Notes: a model not told the origin generated them from the letters alone. Positions 10,829-22,175 are shown, counted from the first letter of the stretch. The stretch: 64,000 nt of DNA from Hybos culiciformis (GCA_964007475.1 OZ023273.1:85199712-85263711); one strand, 5' to 3'. Numbers and translations: made by a program.

Positions 10829-12024
10829 TGTTAAAATCAAACAAAATTTTCCAACATAAAATTTTGCATAAGAATTTTAAATTTGTACATAATAATTTAG
10901 CAATTATAAGTCCAAACGTAAACATTTTTTGAGTTTCTTTTTACGTACAACATACCTCACACGTTTTTTATCGTTTCCTGTGTATTTTGCATTCAGAAAC
11001 TTAAAACCTTCTCTGTGTATCGTTTCCTGTGTATCTTGTAATCATAAAAATTTATTTTTTGCTGAAGTTTACGGTTTTTGACGAATAATTTGGACTTATA
11101 ATTGATAGAAATTATTATTTTTTTTTTCATTGTATTTTTAAATCGTGAACAGTTCGGTCATACCATTAAATCTAAAACAGTAAACAAAAAAAAAAAAAGG
11201 AAAACAAAACACAAATGAAATCAGATCAAAAAAAAAAAATTGTAAATTTTATTGTGTTCGATCTAATTCATTATCATTGTGCGAAATTCAAATATTAGTT
11301 GATTAAAACCAAACAAAATAATTTACAGGAAAACTATAATATAAAATTGTGCGAAATTTATAATTTTCATTGTGTTCAATCAAACTACGTGTCCGTGTGA
11401 AAACTCCGAAATTATAACATTTTTCTAATAGTTACTACACGCATTGTGTACAATTTGTAAACCTTCATGTTGTTCAATTGAACTAAGTGTCAGTGAGAAA
11501 ACATCCAAAATCCAATTTACTAAAACAAACCCATACAATTTAAAAGAAAATAGTTATACACAAGATTGTCAGAAATTGTTCATCCAAAAAACAAAAATTG
11601 ATAAAGAAATTGCAAAAAGCCATTCTAAAATAAATTTTGTCATTAATTTTGAGCTAACTTCTCAGAAAAAATAATATTGTTAAAAAGATTGTCGAAAATA
11701 TACTTGATTTATCAAATATTTATACATATTAAATTTGGATCAGAAATTTCAATGAAATTGACTTCATGTTAAATTGTCGAACAAATTTGTTTTTAAATTC
11801 AAAAAAAAAAAACTTAGAAATTACATCTTAAAATAAATCCCTTATTAAACTTGACTCAGAATCAAATTGTATATAATTAAAATTTTTAATTTATAACAGA
11901 ATTATAAATAATTTTTGTTTAATAAATGTAAATGTTGGAAAAAGTACCAACCATCTTTTATTTTATCCACATTTAATCAGCTATACACGATTCCAAAAAG
12001 CTGGAATCGTGTCTAAAATTAACA
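10829..12024 (+). repeat. 5' LTR of BEL element 1
   Basis: Begins TGTTAAAATC and ends AAAATTAACA. AATAAA lies at 11921-11926, and a near-terminal hairpin (ACGATTCCA...TGGAATCGT) at about 11987-12010. These are typical of an R/U5 end. It is the same length as the 3' LTR. Open readings inside (for example 11444-11674) also occur in the 3' LTR and are not genes. Confidence 0.95.
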
Positions 12025-12026
12025 TT

Positions 12027-12044
12027 TGGTGACCCCGACGTGAT
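12027..12044 (+). other. Primer binding site, tRNA-Trp type
   Basis: TGGTGACCCCGACGTGAT begins 2 nt after the LTR. By recall it is complementary to the 3' end of animal tRNA-Trp, whose T-arm ends ATCACGTCGGGGTCA plus CCA. This is the expected minus-strand priming position. Confidence 0.75.
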
Positions 12045-12228
12045 CGTAAAAAATAATTAATTTTGTGTTATATACAATTTGATGATTTGGTTAGTTGGCT
12101 AAACATTTGGGGGTGAACTGTGTGTAAAAGGAAAACTTTCTTGTGAAAAAAAAAAAAAAAAAAAACCATTTATTTTTTGTGTTCTATAATAAATCAGTGC
12201 TAATAAAACATTATTTTTTTTATTCATC

Positions 12229-13122
12229 ATGACTACAATTAACGAATTGGCCCCAAAATTGCAGGAATACGGTAATAAAGTACTAACAATTATTAATAAT
12301 TTTAATAAAGATTCGAGTTCACGAAAAACTAGAGAATATTTGAAAAAACGTGTAATCCAACTAGACGAAGCATTTGAGCAATTTCAGTTGTTGCATGAGC
12401 AAGTTGCTCCTTTGCAAGAAACCCATTCCGATCACCTTTATTTTAAAAAAGAATATCATGCTAAAATTTCAAGTGGAGTCGAAACACTCAAAAACAAAAT
12501 CCGCGTATTGCAGACCGAAATATCCACCCGTGAAAGTAATCAAAAATCCGGAACTTCTAGTGATGACTTAGAGTTTTCTTGTGACATTGACGCGTTTCAA
12601 AACCCGGACAATCAATTATTCCAAAAGTTAATTGAACGACAAACCTCGTCGTTTACTAATCTAAACCGTTTACTTGCCCAGGTGCAAGGAACGTCTCAAA
12701 ATCTAAGAACAAAACAGTTCTTTGAATTACAAATTCAGAGAATAAACGAATATTGGCATAACATAGTACAAACTAATTTACAAATGTGCGAACTGTCTAT
12801 GTCCGTCGATAGTGAATTCATGGCGGTCGAAACTGAGTATCACAAATTCGAAAATAAAGTAGATGAAATTCTGATAGAGTTAATGACAGAGTTAGATAAT
12901 TGTATAGTACCATCGACGAGTAATAGTAACCAACCGGGTAAGCTCAAATTGCCAAATATAGAAATTCCATTATTTGATGGAAATTATTTAAAATGGGGCC
13001 AATTCCGTGATTTATTCGTACAGATGATACACAATTCTAATATATCTACGTCTGAAAAATTATTTTATCTAAATAGTAGCCTAACAGGTGAGGCTAAAGC
13101 ATTATACAACATCTGCCTGTAA
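12229..13122 (+). CDS. gag: BEL element 1 gag, N-terminal part (frameshifted)
   Basis: ATG 12229, 204 bp after the LTR. The product is a 297-residue N-terminal Gag segment: a helical region, then a DUF1759-type capsid region (WGQFRDLFVQMIHNS; SLTGEAKAL at the end). A single-base frame change near 13105 moves the frame, because the sequence after the stop continues the same domain in another phase and leads into the next open frame at 13182. In BEL elements gag and pol are normally one polyprotein, so this is read as damage rather than programmed frameshifting. No heptanucleotide slip site was noticed. Confidence 0.85.
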   Translation: MTTINELAPKLQEYGNKVLTIINNFNKDSSSRKTREYLKKRVIQLDEAFEQFQLLHEQVAPLQETHSDHLYFKKEYHAKISSGVETLKNKIRVLQTEISTRESNQKSGTSSDDLEFSCDIDAFQNPDNQLFQKLIERQTSSFTNLNRLLAQVQGTSQNLRTKQFFELQIQRINEYWHNIVQTNLQMCELSMSVDSEFMAVETEYHKFENKVDEILIELMTELDNCIVPSTSNSNQPGKLKLPNIEIPLFDGNYLKWGQFRDLFVQMIHNSNISTSEKLFYLNSSLTGEAKALYNICL

Positions 13123-16100
13123 CTAATGAAAATTATGAATCGGCATGGACTACCATAAATGATCGCTATGACAACAAGCGAGTGATTATAGCTGCATTGT
13201 TGAATAAATTACTAGCTCAAGTGACGATTGTTCAAGGTAACGCATCGGCTATCAAATCATTACATGACGTTACCAAGGAATGTTTAACAGGTTTAAAAAA
13301 TGCGGACCAACCAGTTGAACATTGGGATACCATCGTGTTGCATATCCTAGTGAAAAAATTAGATAAAACAACTCATGCATTATACGAAAACCAAATCAGC
13401 AATCCAACGCAACCACAGAAACTCCAGCAGTTTTTAAAATTTTTGGAAGTGAGATTTCAATCATTGGAATCATTGGGGCTCAAGGACGACCAACAACTAC
13501 AACCACAACAGAGAATTATACAAAGTATCAATCCTCCTAAAATATCAAATTCTAAATTTTCTTCTTTTTTAGGTGAAGGCAAATCCAGCTGTAGTCTAGG
13601 AGATGGAGACCATCTGTTATTCAAGTGTCCAAAATTTTTAGCAATGACACCATTAAGTCGACACACCTACATTAAAGAAAGACAAGCATGTTTTAATTGT
13701 CTTAGAGAAGGCCATGCCGTGAGATCATGCCAAAATCCAGGAGCGTGTAAAGTGTGTTTCAAGAAGCATCATTCGTTGATACATTTCGATAATTCAGTGC
13801 AACCAAAACAACCAAATAATAATCAACAAAACCCTTCAACATCAAATCATCAAGTGACCAGTGCATCCACAATTCAGAAAAATGCATCAAATCAACCAAT
13901 CGAGAATGTGACGACTTCAAGTGAGCAAATTGCAACAGTGGCATATGGATCAGGTTCCAGTAGTCATGTATTCCTGGCCACAGCAGTGATTAAAGTACAA
14001 AATAAATTCGGCGAGGCAGTTGATTGCCGAGCACTGTTAGATAGTGGATCTCAGGTAAACTTAGTAACTCGAAAATTAATTAAAAAATTAGGTTTTAGAG
14101 GTGTGGAAGGTAACATTGAGATAAGTGGAATAGGGGGTTCCAGCAAATCATCTTCAAAACGTGTAAACATTCAAATTGGATCCAAATTGATGAATTATAC
14201 AAGAAATGTGGAAGTGTTCGTGATGGACAAAATAATTAATGATCAACCAGCTCAGAGTATGAAGCCCCATAATTGGAAAATTCCAGACAACATTCGATTA
14301 GCCGATCCAAAATTTTACGAAAGTCAACCTGTTGACATATTGGTGGAATCAACGACACCTTGCCTGCAAAACACTGTTTTCGGGTGGGTGGTTTTAGGTA
14401 AATTGCAATGTTCGTTAAATAATAAAGAGCATTGGTGTGGTGTTACAACAATAGAAGAACACATTCAAAAATTATGGGAATTGGACGAAATCACAACGGA
14501 TAAGCCCACCTTTTCTTCAGAGGAGAAGCAATGTGATAGTTTTTTCGACAAATCAACGTATCGAACAAAGGAGGGGAGATTTGTGGTTAGATTACCGTTT
14601 GTAGCGAGCATAGATTCATTAGGAAATTCTCAAGAAATTGCTAAACGAAGATTTTTTGCTTTAGAACGGAAGTTAAGCAGGTTTCCTGAAATTAGGACAC
14701 AATATATTCAATTTATGCGAGAATATGAAAGTTTAGGACATATGAGACAAATAAATGAAGTGTCAAATGAACATTATTTTATTCCCCATCATTGCGTATT
14801 AAAACCCAGTAGCACATCCACAAAACTTCGAGTGGTGTTTGATGCATCTTGCAAAACATCGTCAAATATTTCGTTGAATGAAATAATGAACAAAGGCCCA
14901 AAGATCCAAAATGATATTTTTGATGTGTTTTTACGATTTCGTCAATACACCTATGTGTTTACAAGTGACATTGAGAAAATGTATAGACAGATTTTGATCA
15001 ATGAAGAAGATAAGAAATTCCAAATGATTTATTGGCGAGAGGACCCGACATCTCAATTAAAATGTTATGAACTTCAAACTGTCACATACGGGACAACGGC
15101 TGCTCCCTACCTGGCAATAAAATGCTTAAAAGTGTTATCAGATCAGAACCAAAATACATGTCCGTTAGGATCCCAAGCTATCCGATATGATTCGTATGTG
15201 GATGATATAATGACCGGTAACAATAACCTAAATGAAGCTGTTAAAATTCAGAATGAAGTCATAAAAATTTTGGAAAGTGCAGGGTTCAAACTAAGAAAAT
15301 GGTGTTCCAACAATCAACAATTGTTAAAAAATATACCACAAGAAGACATTGCATTAGAGCTAGACATTAAAGAAGGACCGGAAAGTGAAATCAAAACGTT
15401 AGGCATAACCTGGCTTCCGAAATCTGATGTGATTGCAATTAAAACAGTGTGGTCAGACCAAAAGAAAATTACTAAGCGAACAGTGTTATCAGATGTAGCG
15501 CACATTTTTGATCCTATTGGATTGGTTTCTCCAGTAACAATTATTGCAAAAATGTTTATACAAAATTTATGGAAATTAAAACTAGATTGGGATGCAGCAC
15601 TTCCAATAGATCTACATACCAAATGGGTGAAATTCCGGAAAGAATTACAATGTTTAAATGAGGTGGTCGTTCCACGACAAGTAACTATTCCTGATCAAAC
15701 AAATGTTCAATTACATATTTTTTCGGATACATCAGAACGAGCATATGGGTCAGTGATATACACTAGGTCAACCAACTCGAAAGGAAAAATATGTGTAAGA
15801 TTGTTATGTGCCAAAGCGAGAGTAACACCTACGAAAATTCTGACTATTCCTCGGTTAGAACTTCAAGCAGCAAAATTGTCAGCTGAATTAAGTGAAAAGT
15901 TAAAAGATGTTTTAAACATTGAAAGTGAACACATTTATTTTTGGACAGATTCAAAAATTGTTTTAGATTGGTTAAATTCGCAATCATCTTTTTTTAATGT
16001 TTTTGTAGGTAACAGAATTTCTTTCATTCAGCGGCATAGTGATGTGAAACAATGGAACCATATTAATAAGAAAGACAATCCTGCTGATTTGATTTCCCGT

Positions 16101-16328
16101 GGAATTGCTCCAACACAATTCAAAGAGTCGAGAGTTTGGTTTGAAGGACCTACTTTTTTGCAACAAAATATGTCAACGTGGTCTGCTCAGTATAATGTAG
16201 TAGGCACACCAACATTAGAAAAGAAAACGAAATATTCGATTCTAGTGACGAATAAAAATACCAATAACTTCTTAACTGATATCAATCATAAAAATTCATT
16301 TATTGGGTTATGTCGAATAACTGCTTAA
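13122..16328 (+). CDS. pol: BEL element 1 gag zinc knuckle, protease, RT, RNase H
   Basis: The frame continues Gag from about 13107. Domains in order: the end of DUF1759; CCHC knuckle CFNCLREGHAVRSC (near 13690) followed by CKVCFKKHHSLIH; aspartic protease ALLDSGS near 14033; reverse transcriptase with TSDIEKMYRQI near 14965 and the YVDDI catalytic box near 15197; RNase H with FSDTSERAYG near 15720 and a second acidic block LELQAAKLSAEL near 15855. The catalytic residues visible are intact. The stop at 16326-16328 is caused by a frame change near 16320, because the homologous sequence continues in another phase. The product would reverse-transcribe the element RNA in virus-like particles. Confidence 0.9.
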   Translation, partial: TNENYESAWTTINDRYDNKRVIIAALLNKLLAQVTIVQGNASAIKSLHDVTKECLTGLKNADQPVEHWDTIVLHILVKKLDKTTHALYENQISNPTQPQKLQQFLKFLEVRFQSLESLGLKDDQQLQPQQRIIQSINPPKISNSKFSSFLGEGKSSCSLGDGDHLLFKCPKFLAMTPLSRHTYIKERQACFNCLREGHAVRSCQNPGACKVCFKKHHSLIHFDNSVQPKQPNNNQQNPSTSNHQVTSASTIQKNASNQPIENVTTSSEQIATVAYGSGSSSHVFLATAVIKVQNKFGEAVDCRALLDSGSQVNLVTRKLIKKLGFRGVEGNIEISGIGGSSKSSSKRVNIQIGSKLMNYTRNVEVFVMDKIINDQPAQSMKPHNWKIPDNIRLADPKFYESQPVDILVESTTPCLQNTVFGWVVLGKLQCSLNNKEHWCGVTTIEEHIQKLWELDEITTDKPTFSSEEKQCDSFFDKSTYRTKEGRFVVRLPFVASIDSLGNSQEIAKRRFFALERKLSRFPEIRTQYIQFMREYESLGHMRQINEVSNEHYFIPHHCVLKPSSTSTKLRVVFDASCKTSSNISLNEIMNKGPKIQNDIFDVFLRFRQYTYVFTSDIEKMYRQILINEEDKKFQMIYWREDPTSQLKCYELQTVTYGTTAAPYLAIKCLKVLSDQNQNTCPLGSQAIRYDSYVDDIMTGNNNLNEAVKIQNEVIKILESAGFKLRKWCSNNQQLLKNIPQEDIALELDIKEGPESEIKTLGITWLPKSDVIAIKTVWSDQKKITKRTVLSDVAHIFDPIGLVSPVTIIAKMFIQNLWKLKLDWDAALPIDLHTKWVKFRKELQCLNEVVVPRQVTIPDQTNVQLHIFSDTSERAYGSVIYTRSTNSKGKICVRLLCAKARVTPTKILTIPRLELQAAKLSAELSEKLKDVLNIESEHIYFWTDSKIVLDWLNSQSSFFNVFVGNRISFIQRHSDVKQWNHINKKDNPADLISRGIAPTQFKESRVWFEGPTFLQQNMSTWSAQYNVVGTPTLEKKTKYSILVTNKNTNNFLTDINHKNSFIGLCRITA

Positions 16329-17858
16329 GTGCTACGATTCATCCATAATATTCATAATAAAAAAGATAAAAGAATTTCATGAATTTAATTATTTCTACAA
16401 TTCAAAAATCACAATTTCAACCTGAAATAAATCAACTCCTAAAAGGTCATGAATTAACAAAGTAAAACCGTCTATCAAGTTTGACGCCATTCGTTGATGA
16501 ACAAGGAATTTTACGAGTAGGAGGAAGGATAGATGCAGCAAATATACCATATGATGCCCGTCATCCGATGCTGTTGCCATGGGAACATCCTTTTACCAAA
16601 TTAATCATGACTGAGCTTCATATTCAACATCATCATATCGGACCTCAGGGTTTGTTAGCAATTACTCGACAACGATTCTGGCCACTACAAGGGAAACGCA
16701 TCGCTAATAGTATAGTGCATCATTGTATCGATTGTTTCAAAGCAAAACCCAAAGTAATGGAACAGTTAATGGGAAAATTACCACCAGAAAGAATACAACC
16801 AGCTAGACCATTTATCAACACGGGAGTGGACTATGCGGGGCCAATTTGGACTCATTATAAGAGACGTGGAACTAGACCACAAAAATCATATATTGCAGTG
16901 TTCTGTTGTTTAGCAACAAAGGCGATACATATTGAAATAGTCTCCGATTTGTCCACAGATGGATTCATAGGGGCATTAAGACGATTTTGGAGTCGACGGG
17001 GTAAGTGCAAACAAATATTTTCAGATAATGCTACATGTTTCAAGGGCGGCCGCAATTATCTTATAGAGCTTTATGATCTGTTTGAAAAAAGAACATTTAA
17101 AGACAAAGTAAATCAAATATGTATTCAACATGGAATTGATTTTTCATTCATTCCCCCTCGAGCCCCACATATGGGAGGATTGTGGGAAGCGGCGGTGAAG
17201 TCAGTGAAACAGTTGTTAGTTAGGACCATAGGTACTGCTGCTTTAACATATGAAGAACTAGGCACTGTGTTGGCAGAAATTGAGGCAATCTTAAATTCCA
17301 GACCAATCACTCCGATGTCAGAAGATGCAAATGATTTAACAGCATTAACTCCAGGCCATTTTTTAATAGGTGAACATATAACTTCATTAGTGGACCCAGA
17401 TGATCAACCGAACAATACTTCCGTATTAACTCGATGGAAATTAGTCAATCACATAAAGAATGAATTTTGGCAGCGTTGGTCCAAAGAGTATTTAACTAAT
17501 TTGCAGCTTAGATATAAATGGAAAAATACGTGTCAAAATGCAACCTCCGATTTGATGGTCTTAATAAAAGAAGATAACATTCCGCCAACATCATGGAAAT
17601 TAGGTCGAATTATTAAAACTTATACAGGGACGGATGGATTAGTTCGAGTGGCAGAAGTCAAAACCTCATCTGGAGTATTCAAAAGGCCAATACACAAATT
17701 ATGTCTATTGCCAATTGATGAAGAAAAAACTGAAATGTTGAATTGTAATAGCTCGAGAACAACCACGTCAACGGAGAAAGATATAACTCTAAAAGTGAAA
17801 TCAACAAATTATTCAAATCAATCACAAGGGAGGAAGTTCACAATTTCAATGTGCAGTA
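16329..17858 (+). pseudogene. BEL element 1 integrase region
   Basis: The linker 16329-16480 has frame changes and in-frame stops (TAA near 16461). From 16481 an open frame encodes an H2C2-type zinc domain (HIQHHH...CIDC), then an integrase core with DYAGPIW near 16828, SDNATCF near 17020 and GGLWEAAVKS near 17175 (D, D, E triad present), and a C-terminal DUF5641-like domain ending FKRPIHKLCLLPI near 17710. The frame runs on past 17859 into the internal LTR fragment to a stop at 18071-18073; those last ~70 codons are not native. Integrase inserts the cDNA and makes 5-bp target duplications, as seen here. Confidence 0.85.
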
Positions 17859-18255
17859 TGTTAAAATCAAACAAAATTTTCCAACATAAAATTTTACATA
17901 AGAATTTTAAATTTGTACATAATAATTTTATCAATTATAAGTCCAAACGTAAACATTTTTTGAGTTTCTTTTTACGTACAACATACCTCACACGTTTTTT
18001 TATCGTTTCCTGTGTATTTTGCATTCAGAAACTTAAAACCTTCTCTGTGTATCGTTTCCTGTGTATCTTGTAATCATAAAAATTTATTTTTTGCTGAAGT
18101 TTACGGTTTTTGACGAATAATTTGGACTTATAATTGATAGAAATTATTATTTTTTTTTTCATTGTATTTTTAAATCGTGAACAGTTCGGTCATACCATTA
18201 AATCTAAAACAGTAAACAAAAAAAAAAAAAGGAAAACAAAACACAAATGAAATCA
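17859..18255 (+). repeat. Internal partial LTR, unit 1
   Basis: Matches the first ~396 bp of the LTR, from TGTTAAAATC to ACACAAATGAAATCA, then switches abruptly to env sequence (TACTTGCATT). It is preceded by pol 3' sequence ending GTGCAGTA instead of a polypurine tract. This is probably U3, so it may carry promoter activity. Confidence 0.95.
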
Positions 18256-19775
18256 TACTTGCATTAATTTTTCCATTATTTGTCGCTGAGAAAACGTCAG
18301 TTAATATTCAATATTTTAACGTAAATCCAGGTATTTATTTCGAAAATTTAGGTCTCACACATCTCATTACAAACGAATGGCATTTAGTTGTATATTATGA
18401 TTTGGATACGTATTGGAGAGAGATTGAGATGTTTGAAGCTAGTATCAAAAGATTGGATAATTTATGTGCAGAAATCGAATCTAGCATTTTTTGTAAAGAT
18501 ATAATCAGTGAATTCAAGCATATGTTATCTGATGTAAAGATTTTGAATGAAATCATTTTATCGAAATCAATTAATCATCGTGGTAAAAGAGGAGCCATAA
18601 ATTTTGTTGGAGGTATAGGAAACAAGTTACTTGGATTATTGGACAACGACTATGCTGAAGAAATGTCAAAAACAATTACAACTCTAAAAACTAATGAATT
18701 AAAATTATCAGGTATATTAAAAACTCATACTACCTTTTTAGAAACCACAGCAAACATCATGAAGAAGAGCCATCAAGATATCAATCATCAAATGAATGTA
18801 ATGACACAAGAATTTAATGGAATGCTCGGTAAACTTTCACAACAACGACCATTGAATTTTTTCATATCTTTAGCGTTAAAAATCACATTATCAATTCAAA
18901 ATTATCAAAAAATCCAAAGTCGACTTATAGACGTCCTAATTGATTCATATAACGGAAAAATTAGTCCATTACTTATTCAACCAGATCAACTCAAATTAGC
19001 ATTACAAACGATAAAAAATAGTTTATCAAGTCAATTCCAACTTCCATTTCTACATTTTGAAGAGAAAGACTTGGTCAGTGTTTATTGTATGTTTCATGTT
19101 CAAGCACGAATAGTAAATCAACACATTGTATTCCGCATCCAGATACCGCTAGCAACAAATGAGCAGTATGAAATGTATCACTTAATTCCAATCCCGGTTA
19201 AACATAATAATTCATTTGTAATAATCAAGCCTTCCACCCGTTACTTAATTAGTAATTTACATAAAGATTCGTTTTACCCAATGACAGAGACTGAAGCATC
19301 GACGTGCCACAAGATGGACCAACAGTATGTAATTTGTAAGCAACTTCATCCAATCTATAGTAGATTATCCAACATAAATAAGTGCGAGATCGAATTGCTT
19401 AATCATGGCACCGATCTGTCATCATGTGAAATAGAGCATGTTAATGTTTTACCAGAGTGGATCCAATTGCAAAATCCTAATCATTGGTTATTTTCAGTGA
19501 AGGACAATCTAACCACAAATATTGTATGTGATGATATTAGTGAATTCATTACAATTCAAGGAATTGGAATATTGAAATTTAATAAAAACTGTGAACTTAA
19601 ACAGCCAGGGTTCAAGATAATGTCCCATAATACTTATCCACAACAATTGAGAACATCATTCGTACCCTCTAGTAATGTCAGTGAATTAATAAAACAAAAA
19701 GTCAATAAACCAGTCAAAATAATTCAAAATTATCACCATGAAGAGATCAATAAACTGTTAGCTCAATTAATATGA
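18256..19775 (+). CDS. env: Env-like fusion glycoprotein ectodomain, copy 1
   Basis: The open frame extends upstream of the first recognised initiator into a hydrophobic signal-peptide-like stretch directly at the LTR junction, but no in-frame ATG exists downstream of that junction. The start codon therefore appears to have been separated by the LTR fragment, or is supplied by splicing. Features: the NEWHLVVYYDLDTYW block near 18380, a furin-type site RGKR near 18580, followed by a hydrophobic, Gly-rich fusion-peptide-like segment (GAINFVGGIGNKLLGLLD). This layout is that of baculovirus F-type/errantivirus-like envelope proteins. It ends at a TGA (19773-19775) before the membrane anchor, which is encoded in the overlapping next frame. 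It is the same as copy 2. Confidence 0.8.
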
Positions 19776-19999
19776 AGGGTATCCAGTTGGAACCAGACTA
19801 CTTGGAGTCACATGAGATTCATCAGTTCAGTGTATCATACTTGAGTTTAATTATCATCATCGTTTTGGTTGTATGCATAGTGTGGTTTAAGGAACAAAAA
19901 GCAAAATCAACGTCTTCATATGCAATCGAAGTGAAGCCACAGCCGGTACCAAGATCAACACAAAAGGAAGATTTCTCGATAACAGATGACATCAGTTGA
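19772..19999 (+). CDS. Env transmembrane anchor and tail, copy 1 (other frame)
   Basis: A 75-codon frame beginning at an ATGA overlap with the env stop. It contains one strongly hydrophobic span (VSYLSLIIIIVLVVCIVWF) followed by a basic and polar tail, matching the membrane anchor and cytoplasmic end expected for the env protein. It is one frame away from the ectodomain. This is either a frameshift mutation that predates the duplication (both copies have it) or a stop-start arrangement. The stop is followed by the palindrome TTGAGCAAATTGCTCAA and then the polypurine tract. Confidence 0.75.
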   Translation: MKGIQLEPDYLESHEIHQFSVSYLSLIIIIVLVVCIVWFKEQKAKSTSSYAIEVKPQPVPRSTQKEDFSITDDIS

Positions 20000-20010
20000 G
20001 CAAATTGCTC

Positions 20011-20024
20011 AAGGCGGGGCAGTA
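20011..20024 (+). other. Polypurine tract, unit 1
   Basis: AAGGCGGGGCAGTA directly before the internal LTR fragment of unit 2, identical to the tract before the 3' LTR. It would prime plus-strand DNA synthesis. Having two such tracts in one element is unusual. Confidence 0.8.
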
Positions 20025-20420
20025 TGTTAAAATCAAACAAAATTTTCCAACATAAAATTTTGCATAAGAATTTTAAATTTGTACATAATAATTTTATCAA
20101 TTATAAGTCCAAACGTAAACATTTTTTGAGTTTCTTTTTACGTACAACATACCTCACACGTTTTTTATCGTTTCCTGTGTATTTTGCATTCAGAAACTTA
20201 AAACCTTCTCTGTGTATCGTTTCCTGTGTATCTTGTAATCATAAAAATTTATTTTTTGCTGAAGTTTACGGTTTTTGACGAATAATTTGGACTTATAATT
20301 GATAGAAATTATTATTTTTTTTTTCATTGTATTTTTAAATCGTGAACAGTTCGGTCATACCATTAAATCTAAAACAGTAAACAAAAAAAAAAAAAGGAAA
20401 ACAAAACACAAATGAAATCA
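20025..20420 (+). repeat. Internal partial LTR, unit 2
   Basis: A second copy of the first 396 bp of the LTR, ending at the same point (AAATGAAATCA) as in unit 1. Unlike unit 1, it is preceded by a proper polypurine tract. Confidence 0.95.
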
Positions 20421-21940
20421 TACTTGCATTAATTTTTCCATTATTTGTCGCTGAGAAAACGTCAGTTAATATTCAATATTTTAACGTAAATCCAGGTATT
20501 TATTTCGAAAATTTAGGTCTCACACATCTCATTACAAACGAATGGCATTTAGTTGTATATTATGATTTGGATACGTATTGGAGAGAGATTGAGATGTTTG
20601 AAGCTAGTATCAAAAGATTGGATAATTTATGTGCAGAAATCGAATCTAGCATTTTTTGTAAAGATATAATCAGTGAATTCAAGCATATGTTATCTGATGT
20701 AAAGATTTTGAATGAAATCATTTTATCGAAATCAATTAATCATCGTGGTAAAAGAGGAGCCATAAATTTTGTTGGAGGTATAGGAAACAAGTTACTTGGA
20801 TTATTGGACAACGACTATGCTGAAGAAATGTCAAAAACAATTACAACTCTAAAAACTAATGAATTAAAATTATCAGGTATATTAAAAACTCATACTACCT
20901 TTTTAGAAACCACAGCAAACATCATGAAGAAGAGCCATCAAGATATCAATCATCAAATGAATGTAATGACACAAGAATTTAATGGAATGCTCGGTAAACT
21001 TTCACAACAACGACCATTGAATTTTTTCATATCTTTAGCGTTAAAAATCACATTATCAATTCAAAATTATCAAAAAATCCAAAGTCGACTTATAGACGTC
21101 CTAATTGATTCATATAACGGAAAAATTAGTCCATTACTTATTCAACCAGATCAACTCAAATTAGCATTACAAACGATAAAAAATAGTTTATCAAGTCAAT
21201 TCCAACTTCCATTTCTACATTTTGAAGAGAAAGACTTGGTCAGTGTTTATTGTATGTTTCATGTTCAAGCACGAATAGTAAATCAACACATTGTATTCCG
21301 CATCCAGATACCGCTAGCAACAAATGAGCAGTATGAAATGTATCACTTAATTCCAATCCCGGTTAAACATAATAATTCATTTGTAATAATCAAGCCTTCC
21401 ACCCGTTACTTAATTAGTAATTTACATAAAGATTCGTTTTACCCAATGACAGAGACTGAAGCATCGACGTGCCACAAGATGGACCAACAGTATGTAATTT
21501 GTAAGCAACTTCATCCAATCTATAGTAGATTATCCAACATAAATAAGTGCGAGATCGAATTGCTTAATCATGGCACCGATCTGTCATCATGTGAAATAGA
21601 GCATGTTAATGTTTTACCAGAGTGGATCCAATTGCAAAATCCTAATCATTGGTTATTTTCAGTGAAGGACAATCTAACCACAAATATTGTATGTGATGAT
21701 ATTAGTGAATTCATTACAATTCAAGGAATTGGAATATTGAAATTTAATAAAAACTGTGAACTTAAACAGCCAGGGTTCAAGATAATGTCCCATAATACTT
21801 ATCCACAACAATTGAGAACATCATTCGTACCCTCTAGTAATGTCAGTGAATTAATAAAACAAAAAGTCAATAAACCAGTCAAAATAATTCAAAATTATCA
21901 CCATGAAGAGATCAATAAACTGTTAGCTCAATTAATATGA
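20421..21940 (+). CDS. env: Env-like fusion glycoprotein ectodomain, copy 2
   Basis: Residue for residue the same as copy 1 over the 457 codons from 20567, with the same upstream signal-like extension and no in-frame ATG after the LTR fragment. The RGKR cleavage-type site is near 20745. It ends at TGA 21938-21940, overlapping the ATG of the anchor-encoding frame. Identity of the two copies shows that the duplication is very recent or has been homogenised. Confidence 0.8.
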
Positions 21941-22164
21941 AGGGTATCCAGTTGGAACCAGACTACTTGGAGTCACATGAGATTCATCAGTTCAGTGTAT
22001 CATACTTGAGTTTAATTATCATCATCGTTTTGGTTGTATGCATAGTGTGGTTTAAGGAACAAAAAGCAAAATCAACGTCTTCATATGCAATCGAAGTGAA
22101 GCCACAGCCGGTACCAAGATCAACACAAAAGGAAGATTTCTCGATAACAGATGACATCAGTTGA
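21937..22164 (+). CDS. Env transmembrane anchor and tail, copy 2 (other frame)
   Basis: Identical to 19772-19999: one hydrophobic membrane span and a short tail, out of frame with the ectodomain and joined by the same ATGA overlap. Confidence 0.75.
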   Translation: MKGIQLEPDYLESHEIHQFSVSYLSLIIIIVLVVCIVWFKEQKAKSTSSYAIEVKPQPVPRSTQKEDFSITDDIS

Positions 22165-22175
22165 GCAAATTGCTC

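Noticed and set aside
11444..11674. 76-codon open reading inside the 5' LTR (repeated at 22805-23035)
   Set aside because: It lies entirely within the LTR, is AT-biased and shows no motif; its duplication simply reflects the two LTRs.
16395..16580. Minus-strand readings opposite BEL pol (also 15314-15622, 16855-17055, 33026-33343, 35024-35206)
   Set aside because: Antisense shadows of well-supported plus- or minus-strand pol genes.
20024..20278. 84-codon reading at the LTR start (also 22189-22443)
   Set aside because: A by-product of LTR sequence; the start codon overlaps the LTR edge and there is no domain.
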